NCBI GenBank assembly: GCA_002077045.2
Contig: KZ111164.1
Location: 243,509-307,508 of the forward strand
DNA: 64,000 nucleotides
Source: Rachicladosporium sp. CCFEE 5018
Lineage: Eukaryota > Ascomycota > Dothideomycetes > Cladosporiales > Cladosporiaceae
Direction: 5' to 3'
Under the pieces are notes generated by a model. That model was not told the origin of the DNA. It ran no database searches and worked only from the letters and a program-made list of their open reading frames with translations. The translations under genes were made by a program, and so were the position numbers. Of this stretch, positions 32,472 through 43,876 are shown piece by piece (the first letter of the stretch is position 1; each line of letters starts with the position of its first letter).

Positions 32472-33269
32472 ATGGCCACCAAGTGTCTTGCACCGACTAG
32501 TCGCTCGTTACTCCACACTGTACGCAACATAAGAAGAATACCGCAGATACAGAGACGAACCTTCCTCCCAAACCCCTTCGGCAGCGGTCCTCAAACCCTC
32601 ACCGCAAGCCGCACACTCGACTACTCTCATGAAGCAATCTTCGACGTGATCTCCGACGTCTCCTCATACAGCAGCTTCATTCCCTACTGCCAAAGTTCCA
32701 CTGTAACGAAGTCCTCAAAACCCGATCCCGAGACGAAGAAAACCTACCCTGAAGAAGCTTCTCTTACCATTGGCTTCGACTCGGCTGTGGCAGAAAAGTT
32801 CCACAGCAGGATCTACACGATACCAGGCACATCTATCGAAGCGCTCTCCGGCGCGGCGGAGTCAAGTCTCCCGGCATCGAAGACATCGCATCATAACCCA
32901 CGGCCAGATCCCGCTTCCGACCCGACGCGCAGTAAGAGCGTTTTGACGCACCTTTCCACACTCTGGACGCTAAAACCATTTCGATACAAGCCTCCGCCTG
33001 AGTCGGCCAAAGAGCTAGGGACACAGCACATGAACCACAAAGAGACGTCAGACTTGCCGGGACAAGATCGGACAGATGTAAGTCTGAAGATCGAGTACCA
33101 GTTCGCGAATCCCGTGTATGGGGCTATGAGTGCTGCCGCTGCACCGAAGGTAGCGGAGAAGATGATTGAGGCTTTTGAGAGGAGGGTAAAGGAAGTTGTT
33201 GCGAGTAGAGGAGGAGGTGGGGAGAGGGGAAAGGTGGGTGGGAGTAACAGTGTCGCCGGGTCAAGGTGA
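32472..33269 (+). CDS. COQ10: Coenzyme Q-binding protein COQ10, START domain
   Basis: 265-residue mitochondrial polyketide-cyclase/START-like protein that binds ubiquinone and supports respiratory electron transfer. The start is ATG 32472; the preceding in-frame codons begin at TTG. The N-terminus (MATKCLAPTSRSLLHTVRNI, then RRIPQIQRRTF) is basic and Ser/Arg-rich, as expected for mitochondrial targeting. The domain begins with SRTLDYSHEAIFDVISDVSSY and FIPYC and ends with the helix AAAPKVAEKMIEAFERRVKEV. Between them is a fungal-style insertion of about 60 disordered residues (from about 130 to 195), making it longer than yeast Coq10. A Gly/Arg tail closes the protein. Confidence 0.88.
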   Translation: MATKCLAPTSRSLLHTVRNIRRIPQIQRRTFLPNPFGSGPQTLTASRTLDYSHEAIFDVISDVSSYSSFIPYCQSSTVTKSSKPDPETKKTYPEEASLTIGFDSAVAEKFHSRIYTIPGTSIEALSGAAESSLPASKTSHHNPRPDPASDPTRSKSVLTHLSTLWTLKPFRYKPPPESAKELGTQHMNHKETSDLPGQDRTDVSLKIEYQFANPVYGAMSAAAAPKVAEKMIEAFERRVKEVVASRGGGGERGKVGGSNSVAGSR

Positions 33270-33457
33270 GGTGGCAATTGGGTGCGGGCTTGCCATGTGA
33301 GGTTGTCTAGACCTCACCTGTACGATACACCGATACATGTATATACGTAGAGCAATAGAGGTCGCATCGCTCTGTCGGCATCTAGCTTGTCTTCTTCGTA
33401 CGCCATTCGCTCGCCAGTGTTCGTCGTGCCACCAGCTGTTGTTTGGCCCGATGCCAT

Positions 33458-34030
33458 TCAGCTTCCGACTGCCTTTGCCTTCTCACCTGCACTCACTTTC
33501 CCTTGATATTCATGAGCAGTCGCCGCTTTCGCAGCCCTCTCAGCAGCGGTAATTGCGACCCGCTTTGGATTCTTGGGATCGTCCTCGACCTCGCTCTTCT
33601 TGAGCGACTCCAGAGTCCTCTACATGCGATCCAGCTGCTTCGTGAGCGCAGCATACACGACACTCGAATCTTCACCGTCTTCAGGAATCCTCTTATTCAA
33701 GTCACGCCATGCTGCTTCGGCGTCCCCGACGAGCGACTCGGCTTGGTACCAATCGTCGACGCCATCCGCAAGGGCGAGATTGCACTTGATTCCCAGCATG
33801 CGGGGAAGCGCACGATCGTCTAGCAGTGCTTTTAGATCTTTGGGATATTCTTGTCGCTCGGTAGGGTTCGCGTACTTGCGCATAGCTTCCTCGTATTGGG
33901 CTGCAAACCATCGGCCTTCATTCGTGGTGGCCGTCGTGAGGTTGAACGAGTGAACGCGAGAGGCTCAGCTGTGATTGATGTTGTGTGCAGTGTCCATGAC
34001 AATTGGAGAATGTTTTGTAGTCAGAGTCAT
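33458..34030 (-). pseudogene. Unknown ~190-codon gene with two in-frame stops
   Basis: One reading frame of 191 codons runs from ATG 34030 to TGA 33458-33460 but is interrupted by TGA at 33965-33967 (codon 22) and TAG at 33620-33622. Between and after the stops the translation looks coding: EGRWFAAQYEEAMRKYANP, then DDWYQAESLVGDAEAAWRDL, and after the TAG RTLESLKKSEVEDDPKNPKR and AAERAAKAAT. A single transition could explain each stop (TGG to TGA, CAG to TAG). The helical, charged sequence has no family I recognise. Alternatives are an 87-residue protein from ATG 33881-33883, a spliced gene that skips the stops, or base-call errors. Confidence 0.55.
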
Positions 34031-34238
34031 TTCGTCAATACAGTATCACAGTAAGGGGGAGTAGGTACAGGCTGAGACTGCTTGTGTGGAAGGCGCGCCA
34101 AAGGATGGGCGATGCGACCAACATGGGTCGGAACATATCAACATTGCATTGTACTACCTACAATACCTCCAATACGTGTAGCAAATATGCGCCAGAGTCC
34201 CAGAACCAATGTCGAAAGTACTGTGCCAAGCCTTCGGC

Positions 34239-35265
34239 CTAATTGTTGTTCTGGCTGTTCAAGATGCGAAGGATGCTCAGGAACAACTGCGACATGTTAG
34301 CAATGACCGCAGCAACGAGAATGGACTCTTCTTACGTTGATCACGTCAAGATATAGACTGATGGCTGCAGCGATCTCCTCCTCAACATGGTAGTGGCGCA
34401 TGATCAGCTGCGTGTCCACCAGTATGTAAGCCGAGAAGACCAGCGCGCCGACAACGCCAAAGCCCAGCTCCACCGCGCTCGTGTGCGGGAAGAATGCGGA
34501 CATGAAGCCGAAGATGATCAGGACCCAAAGCGCTCCGAAAAGGTAGGGTGCCCAGTGGGTGAAGTCGTACTTCGTCTGGCAGGCGAACAGAGTCAAGGCG
34601 AGGAAGATGCCGAGCGTGAAGATCAGTGCTTCCAGGACGATACGAGAGTCGTAGAAGGAGGTAATGACGGAGATGCTGTAGGCTTCGAGGCCTGTGAAGC
34701 CGGCAAGGAAGATGAGGTTGGTGGGCTGAGATGTGTTAGCACTAATTTCGTCCATTGCGCCACCCTGAGCAGCGACGAGCGCTGATCTCCAGTGGGCTCG
34801 ATCGCGTAACGCTGGATGTATACTCACATAGCTCTTCCTCTTCCAGAACGTCAACAGCATCATGCCGATCGCACCGAACAAGCTGACCCATAGCATCCAC
34901 GAATTCGTCTGGATCCACTGTTTATACGGCGCTGAAAAGAAGCTCACAGCGCTCAGAGCAGCCGTGAAGAGGAGTTGGACGGTCAAGATGGCGTAGACCT
35001 TGCGGATGAACTGCATGCGGATCGGGAGGGTTGCTTCTGCGACGGAGCCGCCGAACTGTTGCTGAATTAGTACTCTAATCCTGCTCCTAGCGATATCGAG
35101 GGCGCGTACCTTGAAGTCATCTGGAACGTTGTCGTCTTCAGCGCGAGCCTCTCCCATCACAGGTTCTGCCTGGTAGGAAGGCGGCGCCTGGGAGTAGCCT
35201 GGGGCGGCCTGGTCTTCGAAGCTGTCGCGCTGGGGCATATCCTGATACTTTGCAGTAGCTGCCAT
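34239..35265 (-). CDS. BXI1: Bax inhibitor-1 family protein (BXI1/LFG-like)
   Basis: Seven-helix TMBIM protein of the ER/vacuole that modulates calcium and cell-death responses. Four exons, 35110-35265, 34828-35055, 34336-34725 and 34239-34286, encode about 273 residues. Introns of 54, 102 and 49 bp have GTACGC, GTGAGT and GTAAGA donors. Each splice restores family sequence: DDFK joins FGGSVAEATLPIRMQFIRKV, WKRKSY joins PTNLIFLAGFT, and YLDVIN joins LFLSILRIL. The N-terminus is Pro/Tyr-rich and cytosolic (APPSYQAEP). The start at 35265 (MAATAKYQDMPQ) is preferred over the longer open frame upstream. Membrane segments include VYAILTVQLLFTAALSAVSF and ISLYLDVIN near the end. Confidence 0.9.
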
Positions 35266-35720
35266 CGCGATGTTGTCGATGTGTTCACTACAGGGTGGGT
35301 AGGACGAGGTATGAAAGAAGAGCTTGATGGTGGTAGAAGTCACACTCGCAGTGTACGCCTCTCCATCTCATGACGTTACGGAACGGCAACGCGGGGCGAA
35401 AGTTTGTACGGTCGCATTTGCACTGCACAGCCACTTCACATGCCGTGTTTGAAAGGAGTCATGTGATGCCTCAGCCTAATATCTGCATTCACCGTGAACG
35501 GCACAAGGGCACCCTCCCCTCTTGTCGAGCTCAAGCACGATCACACGATCACACTCACCTGTCTCACTCATTGCGCTCTACGAGGGCAGCAGGGGTCATG
35601 GTTTCCGGACTCCAGGTGGACGGAAACACGATGAGCGGTAGTGAGGAGTGAGAACCTGGACTGTCAAGTAGAATCATACTACGATATGCTTGGCTATGTA
35701 CTGTGCATTTGGAGTGCAGT
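35266..35720. other. Spacer containing the left edge of copy B
   Basis: 455 bp between the BXI1 start and the 3' end of the esterase copy B. Matching to copy A begins no later than 35607 (GGACTCCAGG); the window gives no copy A sequence further left, so the true repeat boundary may lie upstream. The left part holds the BXI1 promoter. No target-site duplication or mobile-element end is visible at the junction. Confidence 0.6.
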
Positions 35721-37869
35721 CTAGCGACCACCGTTAAGGTAGTAAGCAAGAGTGTAGTTCAAGAATGTACACTGCGCAAGATCAGGGAAGATCTGCGTCT
35801 TCGCTGGGTAGTCGAGGTCCTTAGTGGGACCCGTCTCGCTCTGCACTGGCAACCATGGGCCAGACTGCTGCACGCCGATAGTGTCCTGTGATTGTTGTCA
35901 GTACTTGTATTCGAGCGTCGTCAGGAAATAATCCACTTACGTTGGTGTAGCCACGGACACGTAGATACTCAGCATCTGGGTTTGGGTCGCCGTTCTTCGC
36001 GAACTGCGCAAAGTACCCCGAGATCAACTGGCTAGCCTTCAGATCATTCGCATCCCTCAATGGGTACTCGTTGCCGTACGTGAACCCTAGATCGGAACCA
36101 TGGATTCTGAAGTATGGCAGATTTGGGTTGCCATTCGGGTATCCTGGAGTCACAGGTCCGACTGCCAGCCCAGACGCGCCGAGGTTGTTCGGGTCGTAGC
36201 CGTTACCAGTGCGAGTGATGGTATAGTAGTACGCCGTGTCGAACGCTCCGGTCTTAGCGCCAGCGTAGACAGTCGCCTCGTCAACGCAGCGGAAGGTCTT
36301 ATCTGTCGCGACGCGCTGGGAGACGTTGAAGCTGTCTAGGGAGATGTTGCCGGTGTTGTAGTAAGGGAATAGACCGCTGTCGATGATCTGCTGAGCGTAG
36401 GCGGCGGAGATGCCGAGGGAAGCTTGAATACCCTGGGACTCAGTGGTGATGTTGCCTTGAGGGTAGTTGGAGAAAGAGGCGCCGTCGTTGGCGGTCGTGC
36501 CGAAGATGACGGGGACGTGGGCGGTGCTGCCGTTCTTGGTGGAGACGATGAGCTGCTCGGTGTTGACATATGTGCCGTCTTGGACAACATAGCGGGCGAC
36601 TGCGCTGGCGCCCTGGATGGTAAGCGCAGGGGTAGTCTTCAGGCAGGCGATCTGAGCATCAAGAGTAGCCTGAGTGCAGCCGACTGCCTGGAACACCTGC
36701 TGTCCGGCGACGGCGTAGGACTGAGCAATGGTGTAGTAAGAGCTGTAGGTAGTGCCGTAGTCGCCGTTCTGGCCAAGAGTCACGCCGCCGCCGAGGTTGG
36801 ACTGAGCGACCGCACCGACGATCAGCTTCTCCTTGATGACTGGTGGTGAGCCGAGGAGAGCGCGGACGGAGCCAGCACCAGCACTCTCGCCGATGATGGT
36901 GATCTTCTTTGGGTCTCCACCGAATGCAGCGATGTTGGCCTTCACCCACTCGAGTGCAGTGACCTGGTCACCAATGCCGAAGTTGCCCTTGATGTCGGTA
37001 CCTGGGATGGCAAGGAAACCGAGAGTAGAGAGACGGTAGTTGATTTCAACGCCGACAATGTCTTCGCGGGAGGCCAAGTTACCAGTGTCCTCGCCTGATC
37101 CGGAGCCACCATTGCCACCAGTGAAGCCACCACCGTGGATGGAGAACAGAACTGGCCTCAAACCCTTCTTCGAGCCAGCCTTCGGGAGGAAAGGAGTCTG
37201 GATGTTCAGGTAGAGGCAGTTCTCCACGGTACCACCGCCGTACGGCTGCACGCAGTTGGGTCCGTACGCAGTAGCCTGAATAGTCTGGCCAGTCAAGTTG
37301 TACACCTTGGAGTACTCAAATCGAGCCGGGGTGTTCGAGTACGGAATGCCAGAGAAGCGGAACGACTTCTGGTTCCTGAAGCCGACGAAGCTGTTGCCGT
37401 TCGATGCAACAGTGAGCTCGTTGGCGGGGGTGGCAGTAGCGTAGATACCGTTGTTGTTGCTGGACTGCGTGCACAAGATCGGGTACTTGTTGGACTTGCT
37501 GTTGATGGCGGCGAACTGGAGCGACTTGGCGTCTTGCGGCACGCTCAGGACGGCGTCCGCGAGGTAGTAGTTGGTCTCGCCACCGAGGTAGGCCTGGTAT
37601 GCGAGCTGCTGGAGGAAATCCGTGGCATGGGCCTGCACCGCAGCCTTGGTGAGCTGGGTCTCGCCGATGGCTGCGCAGGCAGCTGCGGCAGCGCTGGGCT
37701 TCAGCTGGTCCAGGAGGATCGCGCCAATGTGGTTAGCATCGTCCGTGGCATTGAGATTGTTCTGGTAGAGGAACGTGAGGGAGGTATCAGCATTGCTCAC
37801 CGCCGCAGCAGTAGCCGATGCAGCGCTGAACAACACGGCCGCAGCAGTAGCACGATTGACAAAGACCAT
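35721..37869 (-). CDS. Secreted type-B carboxylesterase/lipase (copy B)
   Basis: Appears identical in sequence to the esterase at 115-2263. Exons are 35941-37869 and 35721-35885 around the same 55-bp intron, giving about 697 residues with signal peptide, HGGGF, GESAG (Ser329), Asp462 and His590. A lack of even synonymous differences, beside genes that differ by percent, points to very recent gene conversion or to duplicated assembly of one sequence. Its upstream neighbour here is BXI1. Confidence 0.9.
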
Positions 37870-38970
37870 GATCGCGGTTGACTAGCGAGAGACAGACGCA
37901 AGGCGATGCTGGAACAAGAGCGGAGATCCCCACGGGGAGTGTAAGGCTATATATCCTACTGTGCATACCTTCGGGTACAGTACCCTCATGGCAGCCACAA
38001 TGACCGGGTCAACGACTTTACCACGCGTCGAGGACTACCGAGCCGTTGTCACGACTCCAGAAAATTGGCCGAGATCATGAAGCTTGTCTTGATGCGGTAC
38101 ATCCCTTGAGCCGTAGAAGCAGGTACGCAGGCGTACGCTTGACTCGGCAGGTCGATGGCGATGAAGTTTGCACGCGATGGCGGTTTGCGATTTAGCCGGA
38201 CATATTGTTTTCTCCCGCTTGGCGGCTCAAAGTACTAGCCGAGCGATGTTGATCCACCATGTCGTCTGGATCCGTCTGTGCGGTGGAGTCGATCATGAAT
38301 GCTTTCTCGAATCGACCGCGAGCAGGCTGTAGCGTGATAGCGTTGTCCCGTTCGCGGGGGAGGCTCTGGAGTGCCGTGGAGTCGACATGTTTGCAGACCG
38401 CATGGTGGCGCTTTACACGTGAATAATTGAGTGTTGACGCTGAAAGGTTCCAAAAGCCTGCTTAGAGGGAGGCTGATGGCGTGATGAGTTCTCCCGACCA
38501 ATTTCAACGACCCCGAACACGTCTCTCTGCCTTGATCTTGAGTTACATATTGCAGGACCTCGTGGTCGGATCGTGTTTGATCGACATCGCTGTCTCGATA
38601 ATTTAGCGAGGTGGGTCAGGCCACGAGGGCAGGAGCCGGGGTCTCCCCGCTCAGTCTTGTTCCCTTGGCGCGATTGCGGTAAACAGTCGTTGCGAGAGGC
38701 GGTCTTGTTGTCTGAACAAGCTTGAGGAGCAAACAGACCTGATCATACATTTGAAAGGTTCACAAGAAGTGGCCAAACGAAAGTGTACAGCGACTTCGTC
38801 GCTTCAGCTCGCCCACCTCATGTACTGGATAAGCTCGTAGGAGATCGCCGAGGACCACCATTGATAACGGCCCTGATCTCTCTTTTTCCATTTCCTTATG
38901 GTCAACTATCTCCATTTTCTCACCTCGATGCAATTCTGCAGTACCGTTCCGCTGGTGTGTTATAAGCCGG
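37870..38970. promoter_or_regulatory. Divergent intergenic region, esterase / MoCo sulfurase (copy B)
   Basis: Same as 2264-3364, with TATATA at about 37948-37954 and CCCCACGGGG at 37928-37937. No gene inside. Confidence 0.45.
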
Positions 38971-41376
38971 ATGACCATGGGTGAAGGACATCGCAGCATG
39001 GCTGCCCCCGAGGATGCTATGGAATACAATAACTACATCCAAGGACTGAGGGAGGAGCAGTACCCAATGCTTGCAGGAACAACATACCTTGATCATGCTG
39101 GAACTACACCGTACAGCAAAATGCTGATGGAAAGGTTCCACGCAGACATGATGGGCACCCTGTTTGGCAATCCGCACTCGGCTTCTCAGTCGAGTCAGCA
39201 ATCTATGCAGATGATCGACGATACAAGACTGCAGCTTCTACGGCAATTCCGAGCAGACCCAGAGCATTTTGATGTAGTCTTCACCGCAAACGCCACTGCG
39301 GCCGTCAAGCTGGTCATGGATGCTTTTCGAGATCAGGACAGCGGGTTTTGGTATGGGTACCATGTGGACTCGCATACAAGCTTAGTGGGCGTGCGCGAGG
39401 TCGCCGGTAAGCACAGATGCTTCCAGTCAGACCGGGACGTGGAGCGGTGGATTGGAGACGAATGCGACGGAACTGTGGGACAGGCTGGGCTCTTCGCGTC
39501 CCCGGCGCAGTCGAATATGAATGGCAGACGTCTGCCTCTAAGATGGAGCTCTCAAATACGCGACACTACTGGACCTCCCATCTACACATTGCTGGACGCT
39601 GCAGCTCTGACTTCGACGTCACCTCTGGATATGAGAGATAGCGATGCTGCGCCAGACTTTACCGCATTCAGCTTGTACAAAATCTTCGGTTTTCCGGATC
39701 TTGGCGCTCTGATCGTGCGCAAGAAGGCAGCTCATGTCTTCGCCAAGCGTGCGTACTTCGGCGGCGGCACCGTGGACATGGTTGTGTGCTTGAAAGAAAC
39801 CTGGCACGCAAAGAAGACCGGGTCCCTGCACGAGCAGCTTGAGGACGGTACATTGCCTATACACAGCATCTTGGCTTTACGAGCCGCAATGGACACACAT
39901 GCGGAGCTACATGGAACCTTGGAGCGAGTCTCGCGTCATACAGCGATGCTGGCAGAGCGATTGTACCATGGTCTCCGGAAGCTGAAACATGCTAATGGAA
40001 GCGCTGTCGCTCAGGTCTACAAGCATGAGAAATCAGACTACAGCAACAGCACCACACAAGGTCCTATCGTAGCCTTCAATCTACGTGACAGTCATGGCAA
40101 GTGGGTGAGCAACACAGAAGTCGAGAAGCTCGCGTCCATCAAGGACATCCAGCTTCGTGTGGGAGGCATCTGCAATCCGGGTGGCATTGCCTCGGCGTTA
40201 TATCTGGAACCTTGGGAGATGCGATACAATTTTTCGGCTGGTCAGAGGTGTGGTGGCGAGCACGACATACTCAATGGGAAGCCGACTGGCATGATACGGG
40301 CGAGTCTCGGAGCCATGAGTACACTGGTTGATGTCGAGAAACTGCTCTCCTTCATCGACGAGTTTTTCGTTGACAGAACGTCTACAAAGCCGCCAGTACA
40401 GGTCAGTGGGACTGGAAACGTGCTCCGACCGTCGGACTGGCACATCGAAGCTCTCACAGTCTACCCGATCAAAAGCTGCGGCGGCTGGCAGATTCCCTCA
40501 GACACCGACTGGGACGTCCGTCCGGAAGGTCTAGCCTGGGACCGCGAATGGTGCATCGTCCACCAAGGCACCGGCGTGGCTCTAAGCCAGAAGCGACATC
40601 CTCGCATGGCTCTCATACGTCCTCGTTTGGACTTCAAGACAGGCAGGCTGGTGATAACCCAGGCTGGTAATGCCACTGAGGTTTCGGTACCGCTCTCCTT
40701 GGATCCCTCCTACTTCGATCCCACCGATCTGAAGTCTCACACCACGCAAGTTTGCGGCGACACCATCAAAACCCGTATCTACACCTCTCCCGCCATTGCA
40801 GACTTCTTCACGAACGCTCTTGGCGTACCCTGCACACTCGCTCGATTCCCGAGTCCTACGTCAACAGACCCGTCAACTCGCCACAGTAAGCCGCAGCTCA
40901 GCAGGACAGCCTCGACTTTTGGTCCATCGCCCTTACTCCTACCGAATGAATCTCCAATTCTCGCCATCGCGCGCCCTTCTCTGAATGCCCTGAACACCTA
41001 CCTGAAACTGCACTCCCTACACGCTGCACCCGCTGCGCAATTTCGCGCCAACATTATCCTCGCGCAATCCTCTCCCGCAGGCGGCGAAACACCTTGGGCC
41101 GAGGACACATGGCAAGGCTTTACCGTCGCATCCGATAAGGGCGTCGAGGGAGCGAGTATGGATGTGCTGGGAGGATGCAGAAGATGCGGCATGGTCTGCG
41201 TGGATCAGACTACGGGTATCAGGGCAGACGCAGGAGAGCCATTCGTGAGTCTGGCGAAGATGAGGAGGGTTGGGGGAAGGGTGCTGTTTGGCGTGCATTG
41301 TGCGCTTCGTGGGACTGCGGGCAGTGTCAGGGTTGGACAGGTCGTAGAGACCACAGAAGGCAGGGAGGAGGACTGA
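38971..41376 (+). CDS. hxB: Molybdenum cofactor sulfurase (copy B)
   Basis: Intact 801-residue copy. Lys237 and Cys401 and both MOSC segments are kept. About eight residues differ from copy A, mostly in the C-terminal MOSC half: Ala167Thr, Gln to Pro in NVLRxSDW, His to Arg in RPxLDF, Arg to Pro in GPSxLLL, Ser to Gly twice, Glu to Asp, and the last residue Gly to Asp. None touches a catalytic motif, so both copies should be functional. The first nucleotide difference between the repeats (39472, A for G) lies in this gene. Confidence 0.92.
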   Translation: MTMGEGHRSMAAPEDAMEYNNYIQGLREEQYPMLAGTTYLDHAGTTPYSKMLMERFHADMMGTLFGNPHSASQSSQQSMQMIDDTRLQLLRQFRADPEHFDVVFTANATAAVKLVMDAFRDQDSGFWYGYHVDSHTSLVGVREVAGKHRCFQSDRDVERWIGDECDGTVGQAGLFASPAQSNMNGRRLPLRWSSQIRDTTGPPIYTLLDAAALTSTSPLDMRDSDAAPDFTAFSLYKIFGFPDLGALIVRKKAAHVFAKRAYFGGGTVDMVVCLKETWHAKKTGSLHEQLEDGTLPIHSILALRAAMDTHAELHGTLERVSRHTAMLAERLYHGLRKLKHANGSAVAQVYKHEKSDYSNSTTQGPIVAFNLRDSHGKWVSNTEVEKLASIKDIQLRVGGICNPGGIASALYLEPWEMRYNFSAGQRCGGEHDILNGKPTGMIRASLGAMSTLVDVEKLLSFIDEFFVDRTSTKPPVQVSGTGNVLRPSDWHIEALTVYPIKSCGGWQIPSDTDWDVRPEGLAWDREWCIVHQGTGVALSQKRHPRMALIRPRLDFKTGRLVITQAGNATEVSVPLSLDPSYFDPTDLKSHTTQVCGDTIKTRIYTSPAIADFFTNALGVPCTLARFPSPTSTDPSTRHSKPQLSRTASTFGPSPLLLPNESPILAIARPSLNALNTYLKLHSLHAAPAAQFRANIILAQSSPAGGETPWAEDTWQGFTVASDKGVEGASMDVLGGCRRCGMVCVDQTTGIRADAGEPFVSLAKMRRVGGRVLFGVHCALRGTAGSVRVGQVVETTEGREED

Positions 41377-41518
41377 GCGCTGTGCGAGGCATGGTGAATG
41401 TCAACACGGCTGAAGATGAAATTACCTAATCGTTCAGGCGGATTTGGCAAGTCTCGAGCACAATGTCTTAATCTAGAGGTATTGAACTTGTAAGTTCACA
41501 ATCGAATTGGGTATCATA

Positions 41519-42496
41519 CTATATGCGTGCGTCACCACTCGTATGCTGCAACTCCTCACTATCCATTCTCGCAACGAAGCCGACAACCCTACGTATCAAA
41601 TCCTGCACCACAGCCTGTGGATTGCCATTGAGATTATGACTTGCCCCTTCAACCACCCCGCCGTTGGTGTTGTCCGTTACTCCGCCGCCTATGAGCGTCG
41701 CTGCCGTCCACCTCGCCACGAGCGCATGCTTATCGATTGTCTCCGGCACGCTCTCGTCACTTCCTCCTTCCAGAATCAGCAACGCAGTGCTAGCCGGAAA
41801 CTTCCCAAAGCTAGCGGCTAATCGCTCATCTGATAGATCACTCGAAAAGAAGTCATCCGCTCCGTCGTGAGCAGGCGCAGGGGAGGCGATGTCTACCCAT
41901 CTTCTAGCCGTGATTGCGACGCGGCCGAATATCACTTTCGTCAGCCGGTTGGGCATCACGTCCTTGTCGTGCCCTTCCCGACACATCTTTAGCGCAAGCT
42001 GATTCGCTTCGTTAATCATAGCCGCGGGAACATCTGCTTCGATGGCCTCTCGATCCGAGACCGGCGCTTGCAGAATCACGCCCTCAACAGGCGGTCTATT
42101 CTCATTTCCTTTCCCGGCGACATACTCCATGCAATCCTGACACCCCGTACTATGTCCCATAATCACTACCTTCCCTCCCGGCCTCATCTGCTTGATCATC
42201 AGAACAATTTTGCCTATCTCTTCTGCATCCCGAGCAATGCTGCTTGTGCCCCAGCTGTGACCTGCTGAGGAGAGCGAGGCGGTCATGAGGGACCATGTTG
42301 GGCCTAGAGCGTGGGCGAGACGGAGTGGGTAGGAGACTGAGAGGTAAGTGTCGAAGAGGCCACCGATCCAGAGGAGGGTGTTTATATTTAGGCTGCGGGC
42401 AAGAGGTTTGGAGGGTTCGAAGGCGGAGAGGTTTGGGGGGATGAAGTGGAGGGTGCCTGGGTGGGAGGAAGGGGGAGGGGGGGTGTGGGAGTCCAT
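41519..42496 (-). CDS. DUF1749 alpha/beta-hydrolase-like protein (copy B)
   Basis: Intact 325-residue copy using ATG 42496 (MDSHTPPPP). The nucleophile elbow GHSTGCQD and the GASHNLNGNP segment are unchanged. Scattered conservative changes include Pro80-region Ile/Thr, Thr/Leu after GKIV, and Val/Pro in DESxPETID. The 13 codons upstream of this ATG are more diverged than the body, which supports this start in both copies. Confidence 0.82.
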   Translation of the reverse strand: MDSHTPPPPSSHPGTLHFIPPNLSAFEPSKPLARSLNINTLLWIGGLFDTYLSVSYPLRLAHALGPTWSLMTASLSSAGHSWGTSSIARDAEEIGKIVLMIKQMRPGGKVVIMGHSTGCQDCMEYVAGKGNENRPPVEGVILQAPVSDREAIEADVPAAMINEANQLALKMCREGHDKDVMPNRLTKVIFGRVAITARRWVDIASPAPAHDGADDFFSSDLSDERLAASFGKFPASTALLILEGGSDESVPETIDKHALVARWTAATLIGGGVTDNTNGGVVEGASHNLNGNPQAVVQDLIRRVVGFVARMDSEELQHTSGDARI

Positions 42497-43876
42497 GTTG
42501 GCAATGAAGGAAATCGAAAGTGTAACAACATTCACTGCGAGTCACTTACAGCTTCGTGCTTATCCTAGGTCTTGCATTTAGCCCCGCCTTCCTCATGTGG
42601 GCACCGCTACTGCTGCATGGCGTAGTTGCCGAGAAGTGACAGAGTACTTGCATATCTAAGACAAGTCAGGACGATATCGTATCATGTTTGTCAGTCAATA
42701 TCCTGTTGCGACCAGAGCGCAGCTACGCTTACGGCTTTGATCGAATGCATTCGTGGTCGATACGCTAGTTGAAGCAGCCCGATTCCTGGCATTGAATAAT
42801 AGAGTGGGATATACTACCTGGTTTCGGCAAGGCTAACCAAAGGTCCTTGAGATCGGTAGAGTCGCGGCCAGTAGCTCGAGCATACACACAAGCTTCACGG
42901 GAACAGGGCAGTCGTGATCTTGCAGTCTACATGATACATGTGCTGCTCAGCGAATTCGCCGTGCAACGCACCAGGAGGAACAGGTCCTCGCAGAACTGTC
43001 CCGGTCGCAGCGGCTCTAGTCCATGACGAGCAAATACTTTGCCACTGACATGATCAGATTAGCACCCAAATGGCCAGAGCGCTGGGGTAATCTGAAAATC
43101 ACGTTGTAAGTGACCGCTAGATTGGAGCATGGCTCCTGCATTGCCGTCCAGAACCAGAAACAGCCTCACCGCCAGGTCGTTAGGTGCTCGGGGCTTGCAT
43201 TCAGCGTTGCACAGCAGCTAGAATGTCATGCCGAATTCATGTCGTGCTCGTGGTCACAACAATTTCGTCGATAGTGGTAGCCCCGTCACTAATGCCCAGA
43301 TCCTGTGCGCGCTCAGTTGATTACTGGTGTTGGAAGTCGCCCTCAGGGAGTGATGCCATAGTCCGGGTAGTATGTCGAGCAATCATGCGTTGGCTTAGTC
43401 GCACGGGCCTGGCGCAGGAGGTAAATGCCATTTGAGTAGTCATCATGGACGCACTTGCCATCATCGCTCCTTGTGCTCAAGCTCTCATCTACTGATGGGG
43501 CCGAAGTAATGTGACACAAGGACGAGATGGAGGAAAATGAAAGCCCAGAATGACCATCCCAATGGCGCTTTGCACACCCTTGCAAAACTGAAGGCGCACC
43601 GTGCGCTGCTTGGCTGGGCCAACGGCGATAACTGATTGCTGTCCTACCAATTGCGTGGGATGCAGATCCTCGCCCTGCACCTCGCAGCAATCACTTGCAG
43701 TCCAATAAAGGCCGCATGTCAGCCTTGCACTTTAACTGTCGCGCCTCGGTCGCGACGGACTTCACTTGACATGTGTCTGCGCATGTTTGCTTCACCAGAC
43801 TTTATCTTAAGCCTGCGGAGCATCTCGTGAGGCCTCATAGCTCCGCCACTCCCTCTCGATATCATCGATCGCTATC
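42497..43876. other. Intergenic region without a supported gene (copy B)
   Basis: Counterpart of 6891-8271 with scattered substitutions and small indels, for example an extra AAGACA-like stretch near 42658. Contains the DUF1749 and permease promoters; no gene seen. Confidence 0.55.

Noticed and set aside
33620..33622. Programmed stop-codon readthrough at the TAG
   Set aside because: The context (TAG AGG) is not the known fungal UGA-CUA readthrough signal, and a second stop lies upstream; decay is simpler.
35560..35640. Transposon or target-site duplication at the copy B junction
   Set aside because: No terminal inverted repeat, LTR or short flanking duplication is visible, and the true repeat edge may lie outside the window.
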